A stretch of DNA of 64,000 bases from the NCBI GenBank assembly GCA_016271365.2, contig CM057452.1:828598001-828662000 (forward strand), in the 5' to 3' direction. The notes under the pieces are model-generated. The model did no database searches. It saw only the letters and a list, made by a program, of their open reading frames with translations, and was not told the DNA's origin. Below are positions 11,301 through 22,272 of the stretch, one piece after another. The translations under genes and the position numbers were made by a program. Origin of the DNA: Neoceratodus forsteri. Its lineage: Eukaryota > Chordata > Ceratodontiformes > Ceratodontidae. Positions within the stretch are counted from its first letter, which is position 1; every line of letters starts with the position of its first letter.

Positions 11301-12480
11301 GTGGAACAATGGAAGTGCTGAGTGTTGGAGACCATGCATAGGTCAGACATGTTTTAAAGCAAGGTTCAGTACAAGGGAACCTGGGCCTTTAATGCTAGGC
11401 TAGCCAACCAGTCCATCAATGAGTGCCAAATAAAGGTGACAAATGCTCAGAGGAGTTTAGCGGTGGAGGCAGTAGCCGAACATAAGGCAATTAGACCACA
11501 CCGGGCCATGGCTCTTCAACAAAAACCCCAGTCCCTCACCATGGATAAAACAAGGAAGCAAAGGGAAAGCTCTGTGACCAACATGCAGATTTTAAAACTA
11601 GTTTACAGCAACAGCAGGCGCTGGGCTGATCTCCAGCATATAATAAACCAGTGTGCAAAAGTAATTGAGCAGCATCCAGCTGCAATTAACTATAGCCTGT
11701 AGGGGTAGCAATCTGAATGAACACAGAACTGTAGGGAGAGGCAATGCACTGAAAATAGCAGCAATATTTGCTTGGTAAAAGTTCAGGAAGCAGGACTGAG
11801 TTCCATGGACTAGGTTGATTTGGTTATTGTGAAGCAGTAAAACAGGGAGCAGTTGTTAGCTAGGAAGCAAAGCTATGAGCCAGGTTTAATCAATTAAGGG
11901 GAGCAAAGCAGCAGACTACAGTGAAAGCTGAAACAGACAATGACAGTAGCAGGGACTGAGGCTTGTGAGGCAGAAGCAGGTTGAGCTAAAGCATGCAGAG
12001 AACCATGCAATGGACATAGGCCTGCAATATTAGGTGAGAAATGGAGCCTGGGGATACTGGCACAGAGTAGCTTAAGGCAAGGAAACACAGAGTGTAACCT
12101 GAAGCACAAGTAGCAATGTGTACATAGGGCACTAGAAAACTAGAAAGCCCAAAAGAAACAAACAAGGCAAACACAAGGACAAGCACAGGAAGGGAACCAG
12201 CACACACATAAGCATGGAGCAGCCGGAGGCTGGTAACAAACCAAAAGCAGTAGAACAGAAAACCAGAAATCCAGCACAAACCAAGCAGAGTCCAAGCATG
12301 CACAAGGGGGGAAGGCAAAACCCCAGTCGGCCCCAGGAAAGACAGATAACATAGCCTCTGGCTGCAAGGGAAAAATGCTTTTCTGTTGAGTGAGAGAGCA
12401 GCCCTTAAACAGGCCAAAGGGGGTGGCCCCTTGAAATACTGGCTGTAACCGTCTAAAACTTAATAAATAAATAAATAAAT
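11300..12480. other. No supported gene; repeat-like region
   Basis: A/G-rich on the plus strand. The minus strand has two hydrophobic ORFs (143 and 123 aa) that overlap in different frames and share no family motif; they look compositional. The block at 12371-12409 repeats words from 9924-9963. The end carries an (AATA)n tract at about 12460-12482, a possible LINE or SINE tail. Confidence 0.45.
12371..12409 (-). promoter_or_regulatory. TATA-like block, copy 2
   Basis: Minus strand TTTAAGGGCTGCTCTC (12394-12409), then AAGCATTTTT 14 bases later. It matches copy 1 at 9.95 kb. The two lie about 2.45 kb apart in the same orientation. Confidence 0.3.
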
Positions 12481-12482
12481 AT

Positions 12483-14010
12483 GTGCCTCTTTCCTCAATA
12501 TTATATTGCAAGACAGAACAGGATAAGGTAATGGTTTAAAGAATCCTGTAAGGAGAATACATTATGTATTACACTAACAAAAGTCTATATTTTTCAAACA
12601 AAATTTTAATTGTAATGGTGCAGTAGTGCAGTTATACTGTGAATATGGTTAAATAGACACTATTTTAAACCCCAATTTTTGGCCACCTATATAGTAGCTC
12701 AACCACCTTTTGGCCTAGGCTGCTTGAAACTAACACGCACTCCCTTTGTAACAGACTATCCAAACCCTACATATGTGATAATGTTTAGTTCAGTAGTATT
12801 ATCATTGGGGGAGAGGGGGGTACAAAATTGTGATAGTGTAATTCTCAGTTTTAAAACTTTTTTTGTTCTCCAGTAACTAACTACAGTAAAGACTTGAAAC
12901 TTTCAGATTTGTTAGATCCTATCCTAAAACTGTTGTGTTTGTGGTTTTGGTAACAAAAACATTAAAACATAGCTCTAAACAAATTTAAGTACCACTGGCC
13001 ACTCATTCAGAAACTTTTGTCAGTTGTTTTCAAAAGGATTTTTTACACACTTGTAACTGCTGTCAGTAATTACATGTGCATGAAAGTGAATGCAGCTGCA
13101 GGCAGCACATCAACAACCAATCCAGTCCCTCCTCTATCTTAAATGTGGGAAGGAGCTGATCCCTGTACCATTAAACTATTAGTACTGTTTTAAATGTTAC
13201 CCACCAATGGGGCCAGTCCCTACTGCTGAAAATGATCTCCTTTATATTAACATTTGAAACACCTGGGTGGGCCTGTCCATGATGCCAGTGATCTATGTTT
13301 GAGAATAAACATACCATCATGTGTGGTTGCTGGGGGGATCAAGTGTCCCAGAGTAAGATCTCATCCTCTTCTCTAGCGTGTGAGGGATGCAGTGTCTACT
13401 GGCATACTGCCACCTGGATGACCATAGATAGTAATACAATCATAACAGTGAGCAGGAAGGAGGATGATGGCTGACACCAGGCATGGGCATGAATGTATGT
13501 GGACATTAGGTGCCATTGCTGCAGGTGTCCTGATGGCTGGGGAAGGTAAGGTGTAAAAGCCTTAGTGTGCAGCAGCATTAAGCTGGCATTCCCCATGGAC
13601 AAGGACCTCTATGAGTTGAAGCAGTGGGACAATGTAGATTGTCATCTTGTGGGCTCACTAATAATATTTGTTATTTTGGTGAAATTAGCAGCAATAGAGA
13701 GCTTCTTTTATATTCCACAGCTCCTCGAGTGCTGAGCCTTTGTTTCAGGACTTTTGTGTTTAGACTGGCTACCATGCTGTGCACCATTACTTCTTTCTTG
13801 GATGCACTGAGTTTGCTGTATTTAGCCTGAATAGTCGAGCAGGTAGGGAATCCCTATGAATTAATACATCTTTGCACAGACTACAAATGTTATTGTCCCC
13901 CAAACATTAAGAGGAGCCACCAGGAGTTAGTCCCTGATAGTGCCAACACACCCACCCCCACACCCTTTGACAAATTGTATTTTTATTTAGTTAGTTATGT
14001 GTTCATTCTT
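12483..14010. other. No gene seen
   Basis: AT-rich sequence with homopolymer runs such as CTTTTTTTG. Several sub-70-aa ORFs lack motifs. No repeat family was recognised by eye. Confidence 0.45.
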
Positions 14011-14014
14011 TTAA

Positions 14015-14215
14015 TTCTTCGACAAGAAGAGGCACTCTGAGCTAAAGCACATTTCTAGTTGATATCCAGGGGACACAGAAAGGTTGAGTGATTTGCTTAA
14101 GGTCACATAGTATGCAGGTTGTGGATGGGGGATTCAAACCCACGTCTGCTAGGTCTGCAGGTTCTGCACTCAGTGCAAAAACATCCTGGCTATATTGAGC
14201 CACTAGGAATTCATC
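14015..14215 (-). mobile_element. CORE-SINE (MIR-like)
   Basis: Read on the minus strand, the B box is GGGTTTGAATCCCC. It is followed by CTGCATACTATGTGACCTTA and AGCAAATCACTCAACC (CORE-like segment). The head, with ATAGCCAGGATGTTTTTGCA, is a degraded A-box region. The tail reads CTAGAAATGTGCTTTAGCTC. The copy is diverged but its order matches the two SINEs at 60.4 and 63.8 kb. Confidence 0.8.
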
Positions 14216-14811
14216 CTGAATGCCAATTTGATTTGCCTGATTCCTTCTCCCCATTTATTTTGACAGGGACTGGAAGAACATCTTCATTGTCACCATATGA
14301 TCCCTGCCAGATGGTCAGTATCTCTACCCTCTATTCACCTATGCTGTTGACTGAAAGCGAATGGAAAGTAGAGCCAACCACCATCTGGAAGGTAGTTAGG
14401 GTCCATTTGGCACAGGGATGGGGTAAGAGTGAAGGGCTGCATTGGATACCAGGGACCCTTTTGCATGGGAAGGTGAAGTATAGGTTGTACTAGATGTCAG
14501 GAACTGTTTGTTCTGGACCGTGTTAGGTAAGGGATGCAACTGGACCCCAGGGATATCTTGCACTGGGCAGGGTTATGTTGCCAGTGGATACCAGGGACTG
14601 CTTAGCTCCAAAAGTATTGATGATGCTGGTCAAAGACAAGAAATGTCAATACAAATTAAATGTCATTTGTTATTAAATCTCTTGTTCTAAAATAATGAAA
14701 TGAATTGTAAAAAATGACATGTATTCACCAGTTATAAATGAAGCTAAAAAACAGGTAAACGCTACATTATGGCAAAAAGTAAAAAGTCTCCTGAATCATC
14801 ATGATTGTCTA
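14216..14811. other. No gene seen
   Basis: A 124-aa plus-strand ORF begins inside the SINE and runs out of it with no recognisable motif. The words ATACCAGGGAC and ACCCCAGGGAT recur near 14440-14600, hinting at a degraded short tandem repeat. Confidence 0.4.
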
Positions 14812-14835
14812 GTGTGGTGTGGTGTGGTGTGGTGT
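14812..14835. repeat. (GTGTG)n microsatellite
   Basis: About five copies of a GTGTG/GGTGT pentamer. Confidence 0.9.
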
Positions 14836-14869
14836 TATTTGGTGAGGTGGTTCTCAGGGATTGCATGAC

Positions 14870-14995
14870 TGCTTGAAACTGTTGGTGTTTTCCTAACATC
14901 AGTACCTTCTCTAATCAAACTTTGCATTGTGAATAAATACCTTTGAAAAGGGACATGTTGTCTCAGAGACCTACCCAGGAATAAATGCCAGTACT
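14870..14995 (+). mobile_element. L2-type LINE 3' end
   Basis: Contains GTTGGTGTTTTCCTAACATC, TTTGAAAAGGGACATGTTGT and CTCAGAGACCTACCCAGG, then AATAAATG. This aligns with the L2 3' end at 3800-3893 (GTTGGTGTTCTCAACCC, TGAAAAGGGAT, CTCAGAGGCTTACCTGG). 3' UTR only. Confidence 0.7.
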
Positions 14996-15650
14996 AGGAA
15001 GGAGCTCCAAAGTTACGGTACTGTACCACAGCACTGCTGTAAGCAACCATTTAAATATGAAAAACACTACAGTACACAATCAGAAAGATTCAGGAAAACC
15101 TATTATCACATGTTCCTGCTTTGTAGCTTTGTGCTTAAACCGTGAATGATGCCTAAATCTAGTTTTTATGTATTAGTTGTACTTGACACAAAGCACCTCT
15201 CATTAGAGATGCACTCTTGTCCCACAAGTATATATATTTTTTAAAGCAACAGCTTGCAGTAGCTTTTGATTATTACTAGAAGAGGTTATAGGGCATATTG
15301 CTGAAGTGTAGCACCTTCCTGTCCTAGTTTATCATCATTTTTGCATCTGCTAATGTGGCAGCTTCATTTGCTTCAGTTGCACAACTCCTTAAACATATTT
15401 GCAGCTTTATTACAGAGCCTTGGGTGTACCTATGCTCACTTTTTTCAGCAACAGGAACAGAGACAACATTCAACACAGCAATCTGCTGGTTGAGGGGTAG
15501 CCAAATTTGGTGTTTTTGGTGATAGATAAGAAACTAGGAACACAAGGAAGAATTTAACAGAAGCTTCAGTATTTCCCCTTCCCACCAATACTGTAAGCTG
15601 CCCATCAAGTAATTTGGGGTACTGGATGTGTTTTTAAAGCAACTGGGTTA
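14996..15650. other. No gene seen
   Basis: AT-rich sequence. No ORF above 60 aa with motifs, and no repeat recognised. Confidence 0.4.
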
Positions 15651-15884
15651 GGAAGAATACTAGGCAGACAAGATTAAGGAGGAAAAGACAACAGGAGAAA
15701 CCACCAACAGCAAAAGTATGCCAATGCCATGATTTTAACTTGTGACATGGAGTCCAGTGCTACTAATATCACTAAGGCTAGTAGTAGCACTGAGGGCAAC
15801 ATTTCAGAACAGATAAGGTACTGGACATATTAAATTGCCAAGGGCATAGCAGTTGCTTAATTGCTGCTCTTGTTCTAATCTCTA

Positions 15885-16067
15885 TTGTTTTGCAAGAGCA
15901 AAAAGGTCAGCTGTAAGAGGCCCAAAGCAAGGAGAAAGAAAATTACAAACATCTGCTGTATGTTGGAAAATATAAGGAGTACAGCAAACAATATGGTTGA
16001 CCTAGAGGATGAACATCATGAGGTAAGCTTTGATGTAGTAAGACTTCGAGATAACTGGTGGAAATAG
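15885..16067 (+). pseudogene. CR1 endonuclease N-terminal fragment
   Basis: A 60-codon frame ending in LRDNWWK followed by TAG. It holds the ENIRSTANNMVDLED segment equivalent to the CR1 N-terminal endonuclease motif. The Glu of the ITETWW catalytic motif is lost (LRDNWW). It continues with stops into QRHGGVAFSV. Confidence 0.6.
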
Positions 16068-16269
16068 GGAATAAGCTAGGATGCAATGGTAGAGGAGCAC
16101 CGCCTCATAAGGATGGATGGGGAGAGTCAGAGGCATGGAGGTGTTGCCTTCAGTGTTAAGCAAGTGATTGAAGCAAATGACAAAGATTGTGTAAGGAGGA
16201 ATAGGAGATTCAGAGAAAAACTGTGGCTGGGATTAGGATCTAAGCAAGGCAAAAAACCAATATGAAAAG

Positions 16270-16600
16270 TGTTTTATAGATGGTCAGGTGGGTTTGTTGG
16301 GAATATTTAATTTGTGTGTGAAGTGCCCATGAAGTACTCATTTCACATTTTGTGGAGTTTCCCACAAAAAAAAGTTTACGTTGTACAAAGTCCCTACTTT
16401 GCTGGTAAAAAAAACACAAGGTTTGAACTTCACCACAAGGTTTGAACTTCATGGAGCTTTTCCCCATGAAGCACCATTAGGCAGGTTTATTTTTTTTTCC
16501 TTGAAGTACAGACTTTCCAAAGTAACACACTTCACAGCAAAACTCTTTGAATACAAAGGTTTTTTTTTCACTCATCACTACCTCCACCACTACCACCAGC
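16270..16600. other. Insertion-like tract inside CR1
   Basis: CR1 wording is lost at about 16265 and returns at about 16690. The tract holds two copies of CACAAGGTTTGAACTTCA (16421-16457) and T-rich runs. It contains several GAAGT/ACTTC words resembling the ends of the hAT element at 34.2 kb, but no clear terminal inverted repeat. It could be a small MITE or a divergent CR1 segment. Confidence 0.35.
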
Positions 16601-17634
16601 AAGTACTGAGCAGAAGTTTGTGGAGTGAGAGATGCCAGCTAGTACAACATAACAGAACTTGACAATGGCAAATTAAATTAAAGAGCAGCAAACCATGGTG
16701 CTAATAGTTCTCATGGGATTTCAACATACCTTACATTGACTGTGAGATGGAATGTGCCCAGTGAAGCAGGGAGTTGAATTTTGTCAGTCATCAATGATTG
16801 TTTTTCTTCAGCATGACAGGCATAGAATAAGAGGGCTGAGGTTCTTTACTGACATCTGAGTAGTGGAGACAACATGATCAGAGCAGTAAAGGTTGGGGAG
16901 CCCTTGGGTAATAGTGGCCATAATAGGCTTGAATTTGAGGTGAGGGGGAGACATTTTTTTCACCAAATGTAAGACCAGGAACTAAACTTCAGGAGAGCTG
17001 ATTTTGATAAGTTGAGGGAGATGGTTGTGACTTGATGAATACATGGCTACGAGGAAGGATAATGTGAGGCAGCTGCTCATTGAGAAGGGGAAAAAACAAT
17101 GAGCTTGGCAGGGAGAACAGCAGAAACTGTCAATAACCACTTTCTGTCAGTATTCAGCAGGAAGTCATGGGGCTTAGGGGGGCATAGCCAGTTATCATGT
17201 AAGTTATAAGAGAGCTGCTGCACAGTCAGAAGGTATTGCTGAGCCCAGTAGAACCGGCTGGTAAGTACCTAGATGGTATGAGTTGGGGAAAGTCCCAAGA
17301 TCCCAATGGATCCACCCAAGGCTGATAGTGGAGTTGAGAAGTTCTGACTGGGTCCTTCATTAATACCTTTAAGGATGCTTTTACAGGCTGGGGCAGTGCC
17401 AGAAGACTGGAATACATGGCATGCCCCTATACAAGAAGTGATAAGGTCAGACATCACATAGGTAACTACATACATATGATCATTACCTTCTTACTAGGTA
17501 AAGTGTTTCAGTTAATAATAAAAAGTGTATTTTCAGCACAAGGATGAAAATGAGCTGCTCACTAGCACATCATGGTTTCATAAAAGACAGATCCTGCCAA
17601 GGCAACCTGATTGCCTTCTTCAAGGATATAAGTA

Positions 17635-17880
17635 GTGAGGTGGATAAGAGCTAGATGGTGGATGTTTATCTGGACGTTTGCAAGGCCTTTGATACTATAC
17701 CACATGGAGAATGTAACACAATATGGCATCCACAAAGTGTACTGGAAGAGTATCGTAAACTGGCTGAATGGAAGGAAATGGAGAGTGGTGGTGGATGATC
17801 CCAATTCAGAGTGGAGCGAAGTGCCACAGAGGTACCCACCAGCAGGATCCCTTGTATCAGTCTGTATTGTAAGTAAAAAA
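17635..17880 (+). pseudogene. CR1 reverse transcriptase fragment
   Basis: RT palm text DVYLDVCKAFDTIPH in a stop-interrupted frame, then frameshifted GRKWRVVVDDPNSEWSEVPQ (17772-17831), equal to the CR1 xRxQRVxVNG..S....VPQG region. It stops just before the YADD box, so the catalytic part is missing. Confidence 0.65.
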
Positions 17881-17884
17881 AAAA

Positions 17885-18117
17885 ATCAAGAGTAGTCAAA
17901 GCCATCAAATTGCACTTGTCTGCCTCCTTGCAATTTGCCACTTGACAACTTAAGCCTGGAGACTAAAACACTGTTTTTGGAGGCACACACATGTGCTGCA
18001 GTGCTTCTGTACACTGCCACCTGCAAACTCTTCAAGTACCCTGCAGATGATGTTGTATATTTAAAAGCAGTGACATCAAGTGACACCAGATATTACTGCT
18101 AGTTGCAGTGGAGGACA
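17885..18117 (+). repeat. Dispersed repeat, copy 1
   Basis: This stretch recurs at 26880-27095 in the same orientation. Shared words are GTCAAAGCCATCA, TTTGCCA, GGAGGCA, CACCTGC and CCTGCAGATGATG. Identity is about 70% by eye. No coding motif is evident. It may be the 5' or internal part of an unrecognised element. Confidence 0.6.
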
Positions 18118-19205
18118 TTGTGACAGCAGTAACTGAAAATGACACAGTGTGAGCATTTGTGGTTTGTAGTTTACTTTCTTGAGCTTTTATAAAACTCAGC
18201 TTCTTGGCAGGGAAAAATCTAGGAGAATATCAAGAGTATGCAATAGGTCATAAGATATCCTTAATGGCAGTGCACTAGACCATGACTATTAATGACCGAT
18301 TCTGAATGGCAATATAGCAATCATTTATCCAACAGCAGTAAAGACAGAGTACAGTAGCTGGGTCATCAGTGACCATAAATTTGCCATGTATAGTATTATG
18401 AGAGATTTATGATCTGCATTGTCCTACTGGCACTTAGGTATTTACTGACAAGGTGTCCCACCAACAGATGATGCAAAAATCCCTTCTATCCTTGAGAAAA
18501 TGCTTCTTGTTGTTCAGTGACACTTTCAGACAGTCACAGACTGCATTAAAAACAGAAAATTATTTTGTACTGTAGTTGTAAAGCTTTTAAAGATAGAGCA
18601 CAAACCTGTGTACTGTTGGTGGACAAGAGAGCATATTATAAGTTGTAACATAGTTAAAAAGTATTGTGATGCTGGAAGGAACCTAGGGTTCCTCCTGTTT
18701 GCCACTCTTGCCACACAGCAGTGACTATACTGCAGGTACTGCAGGTATTTGAGTATGGACACAAATGTAACGTATCAGCTGGCATATAACAACAACTCAT
18801 GCCATGCAATCTGTGATGCCATTGTCCCTAAGGAGCTTTGTACTCCTGCTTTGAAAGCCTGAATGGTGCTAACGTCCCACAAAGTGGCATCACAAGTTGC
18901 ACAGAATGAGTTTCTGCTGGTGATATACCTCCCTATGCACCCCAGCATTCCACTGGCCCTCCCAACTGCCTTGTTGTACTGCCTGGCAGCCTTTGTTGCT
19001 TTTGAATGAATGATTGCTATATTGCCATTCAGAATCAGTCATTACTAGTCATGGTTTAGTGCACTGCAATTAAGGATATCTTATGACCTGCTGCATACTC
19101 TTGACATTCTCCTAGATTCTCCCCTGCCAACAAGCTGAGTTTTATAAAAACTCAAAGTAAACTGCAAACTGCAAGTGCTCATACTATGTCATTTTCAGTT
19201 GCCCC
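18118..19205. repeat. Foldback structure with ~200-bp inverted arms
   Basis: The left arm, 18125-18325, and the reverse complement of 19000-19205 agree at roughly 85-90%. Shared words include AACTGAAAATGACA, TTTTATAAAACTCAGCTT, GGTCATAAGATATCCTTAAT and GATTCTGAATGGCAATATAG. The loop of about 690 bases contains a CR1 fragment and otherwise nothing recognised. The right arm abuts the 5' end of the L2-type LINE at 19.2 kb. It might be a long-TIR DNA element or an inverted duplication made during LINE insertion. Confidence 0.75.
18905..18998 (-). mobile_element. CR1 ORF2 fragment in the foldback loop
   Basis: On the minus strand this reads KAARQYNKAVGRASGMLGCI and then GRYITSR, the CR1 segment also seen at 50.52-50.61 kb (ARQYNKVVGRACGMLWCIGR). 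About 90 bases only. Confidence 0.7.
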
Positions 19206-19546
19206 ATCAGCATACTCTGCTAGCCATTCAGAACCCTACGGCCTACATCCCCCCGAGAAATCAAAAACTCACATTTGACTCTATTCTCCAAGTCATCTCC
19301 CATCTACCCAACACTAGCGAAGTCATCGTTATGGGGGATTTCAATGTAAACTGGTTATCCCTGGCCTCTTCCAGCTACAAAGATGCCGCCCGGGCCTTTG
19401 ATCTCACCCAACTAGTCACCTCCCCCACCAGAAGGGACCTCAGATCCAGGACCTCCACCCTCCTGGACCTCATCTTCACCAACCGGCCGGAAACCTCTCC
19501 GATGCTACAGTACTCCCTGATGCTATCAGCGACCACTCACCAGTAA
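19175..19546 (+). pseudogene. LINE APE-type endonuclease
   Basis: AP-endonuclease-like domain that nicks target DNA. Visible motifs are AYIPPRNQKLTFDSILQVI, the catalytic-core phrase VIVMGDFNVNW, LVTSPTRRD and STLLDLIFTN. The ending motif SDHSPVTCWW lies in another frame at 19528-19557, so a frameshift occurs near 19490-19520. The N-terminal third of the domain is missing. The first codons of this frame belong to the foldback arm. Confidence 0.8.
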
Positions 19547-19566
19547 CTTGCTGGTGGTCGTGCAAG

Positions 19567-20181
19567 TTGGCCCCAGCACTCCCTAAAATCTCCTGGCAAC
19601 GTAGACTCAAAAAGGGCAGTTTAAAGAACCTTAAAGCCCACCTAACCAACAGCAACTGGCTACCCATTTACACTGCCCAGTCAGTTGACTTCGCCCTGGC
19701 TCACTTCATAACCACCTTCAACAAAGCCTGTGACTTATACGCCCCCTTTTCTAAGCTAGTTGTGAAATCCAGATCCACCCCTTGGATCACACCCCCACTA
19801 CTAAGCCTGCTTCAGCAAAGAGATAACCTCTGGCACAAAGCCATAGACTCCCAAAGCACCCTGGATAGACAACTCTACAGGGGCTGCGCAATAAATGTAC
19901 ATGGGCTGCTGCAGCGAAACCCTCTACTACCAACACACCTAACCTCTACCTGGGGTGATGGGAAAAAATTTTGGGACAACATAAAGGAGCTCAGTGGCAA
20001 ATCTCGCTCCCCCACCCCCACGCAACTCACTATTAATGGTGAGGTCACTCATGATCATCCCACTATCGCTGAAGCCCTTATCTCGGCCTTCTCTGATCTC
20101 TCCCACATCCTCCCTCCTCCTCCCCCCAACTCAGAGTTCTACCAATACCCCCCTTCCGGCTTGGTCATCACCTACCACTAG
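19567..20181 (+). pseudogene. LINE ORF2 linker between EN and RT
   Basis: A 204-codon open frame linking endonuclease and RT. It reads ISWQRRLKKGSLKNLKAHLT, then KSRSTPWITPPLLSLLQQRD (the conserved PWxTxxLLxLxxxRDxxW motif), then WGDGKKFWDNIKELSGKS and ALISAFSDLSHIL (the N-x-x-FSxxS equivalent). It is uninterrupted over 600 bases, which argues for recent insertion. Confidence 0.8.
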
Positions 20182-20363
20182 GCAAAATGCTATATTACCA
20201 GGCTATCTCTAATACCACTACAGCAATGACTCCCTTGATCTTAAACTCCTGAGGCTCTCCTTGATGCCACGCACCGCACCTCACTAAAATTCTTAACCTC
20301 TTGCTCTGCCTTGGCCAGTTCCCTTTACCTGGAAGACAGCCATAATCACTCCCATCCTGAAGG

Positions 20364-21477
20364 GTGGTGACCCCACCTAACACCAGCAACTACAGACCCA
20401 TCTCTATACTTCCACCTCTCTCCAAAGCCCTAGAAAGAATAGTCTCTGACCAGTTAACCGAACACCTAACTAAGCATATGCTCCTCAGCCAGGAGCAGCA
20501 TGGTTTCCGCTCAGGTCATAGTACCATCACCGCTCTCACAGAGCTCACCTCGTTCCTACATAAAGCCCTCGACCATGGCTCAATTGCCGGGGCCATATAC
20601 GTGGACCTAACCAAGGCCTTCGACACGGTCAGTCACGAGCTTCTGCTTCAGGTCCTCCCTAAACTAAATGTGGTCCCCGACACATTGACCTGGTTCAAGG
20701 ATTACCTCTCAGGCCGTTCACAACAAGTCAGGATATGCTCCACCCTCTCCACCCCTAAAACAGTTTCCTCTGGGGTCCCTCAGGGGTCTATCCTTGGCCC
20801 ACTGCTGTTCACCCTCTTCCTAAACTCCCTCCCTAAGGCTTGCAGCGGTCAGTTGCCCCTCTATGCCGATGATGCGGTTCTGGAAACACGCCCACCCTAC
20901 CGCCCTCCAGCAGACCCTTCAAAGGCAACTCCGGGAACTAGAGACCTGGTTCTCTGAACACCGCCTAATTATCAACTATAATAAAACTAAGTCCATGATT
21001 TTTGCCCACCGCCAAAATCCTTATAGTCAGTCTGCTCTCCTCATCGAGAATGCGCTAGGTGCCCCTCTGGAACAAGTTTCCAATTTCAAATACCTAGGTG
21101 TCACTTTAGACACCTCCCTCTCTTACCAGAGGCATACCCAAATTCTCTCCTCCTCTATCAGCTCTAGGGTAGGCATCCTGTACCAGCTCAAGCACTGCTT
21201 ACCCCCCAAGGCTATGCAACTTGCAGTCACCTCCTCCATCCTCTCCCTGGTGGACTACGGGATCACTATATACGGCTCTGCTGAACCCACCTCCCTGAAT
21301 AGGATAAACATTGTCCTGAACAAAACCTGCCGCCTAGTCACTGGTTGTGATAGGCTAACCCACACCTGTGATCTCTATGCGTTATCTGGTTGGTTAAACT
21401 TCCAACATCGATTACAGTTCCACACCTGCATCCTCAAAAAAAATACCTTCACTAGCCCCGTCGGACTTTTCCCTTAA
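20364..21477 (+). pseudogene. LINE reverse transcriptase, one frameshift
   Basis: The RT domain starts [20 protein letters not shown] and continues with SQEQHGFRSGHSTITALTEL, VDLTKAFDTVSHELLLQVL and SGVPQGSILGPLLFTLFLNS. The catalytic LYADDAVL (YADD at 20862-20873) is intact. The frame then shifts by one base near 20880. The second frame continues with LETWFSEHRLIINYNKTKSM, VSNFKYLGVTLDTSLSY, LVDYGITIYG and NKTCRLVTGCDR. The conserved C-terminal region follows with stops. The catalytic core is complete; only the reading frame is broken. Confidence 0.9.
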
Positions 21478-22070
21478 TCAGTTCTGCACCTCACAGATGC
21501 AATACAAGACTCTCCATAGCTCCCTTTCCTTGTACCTCAATGTAGAACCTCTCTAGGGCAAAGATCCTTCCGATACGAGCCCTCTCTGGCTCAATGCATT
21601 ACCACACTCACTTTCACAGACCCACAGCATCTCTCAATTTAAAACAGGCCTCAAAGCTCACCTCCTTGAAAGAACCATATGTGACTCAGGCTAACTCTGC
21701 TCACCCAGATGACCGCCCTCCCTCCCCTACTCTTGACTCAGAGTCTCACAAGGCCCCCATTATCTCACCAAAATCCCCGCCTGGGTAACCCAAGATTGCG
21801 GCCTAACTTCCTTACCAGTCATTAAGTTTTGCCTGGACTGCTCCTTTGATTTTGTTATGTATATTCTGTCTGTTTCAAGTATGTTCTCTACTGTATCTAT
21901 CTACCCTCCACCCTTTGTAACCGACGTGGAGCCTTTGCAAAAGAGTTTGTGACTCAAAGGTTTGTAATTCCGATTGTTTCCAATAAATAAAAAAAAAAAA
22001 AAAACAGCTAGGCAATGCATTATTATGAACTGAGGCTAGTAAATAGAGGAATCTGATTCGCTAAGACCTC

Positions 22071-22114
22071 TTTGAAGCCATGATGATATCGGGCTACATC
22101 ATCATGGCTTCAAA
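22071..22114. repeat. Perfect hairpin, 17-bp arms
   Basis: TTTGAAGCCATGATGAT (22071-22087), a 10-base loop, then its exact reverse complement (22098-22114). It lies just after the LINE poly(A). The function is not known. Confidence 0.85.
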
Positions 22115-22272
22115 AAAGGCTCTGGTGCCATCAGTCTCCTTGCTCTCTACTGTCTGAGAACTATTTTTTCAAAATGTACTCCTAAACCACCCAAAAACTC
22201 ATTCATAAAACGTTTTAAAACCTGTTTCTTTTATTGTTTTTATTTATAAAACTTGAAACTCAGTTCATAATA

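Larger units (their letters stand above)
15690..17880 (+). mobile_element. CR1 LINE, EN through early RT, decayed
   Basis: The endonuclease start is visible as IRSTANNMVDLEDEHHEVSF ... LRDNWWK (15970-16067), matching the CR1 phrase NARSxxNKMxDLE...ITETWW. Further pieces are HRLIRMDGESQRHGGVAFSV (16095-16160), a frameshifted GDFNIPYIDC near 16710-16740, and EPLGNSGHNRLEFEV near 16897-16942. NNHFLSVFS near 17130 follows. The RT reads HGFIKDRSCQGNLIAFFKDI (17569-17630), then VYLDVCKAFDTIPH (17660-17705). The copy ends abruptly near 17880. An insertion-like tract without CR1 words lies at about 16270-16600. Confidence 0.8.
19200..22004 (+). mobile_element. L2-type LINE, best preserved copy
   Basis: 5'-truncated non-LTR retrotransposon with most of ORF2: endonuclease (19175-19546), linker (19567-20181), RT (20364-21477), 3' UTR and a poly(A) tail at 21991-22004 after AATAAATAA. 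Domain order and wording fit the L2/CR1 superfamily. Few stops but about three frameshifts, so it is relatively young yet inactive. A minus-strand 3' end of the same family lies at 27.13-27.5 kb (shared CAAACCTTTGAGTCA word). Confidence 0.9.

Noticed and set aside
12140..12511. Hydrophobic 123-aa and 143-aa minus-strand ORFs looking like membrane proteins
   Set aside because: They overlap in different frames, show no family motif, and arise from T/C/G-rich composition in a repeat-like region.
19175..19205. First codons of the endonuclease frame as the true LINE start
   Set aside because: They lie in the foldback arm shared with 18.1 kb, so the LINE is 5'-truncated near 19200.
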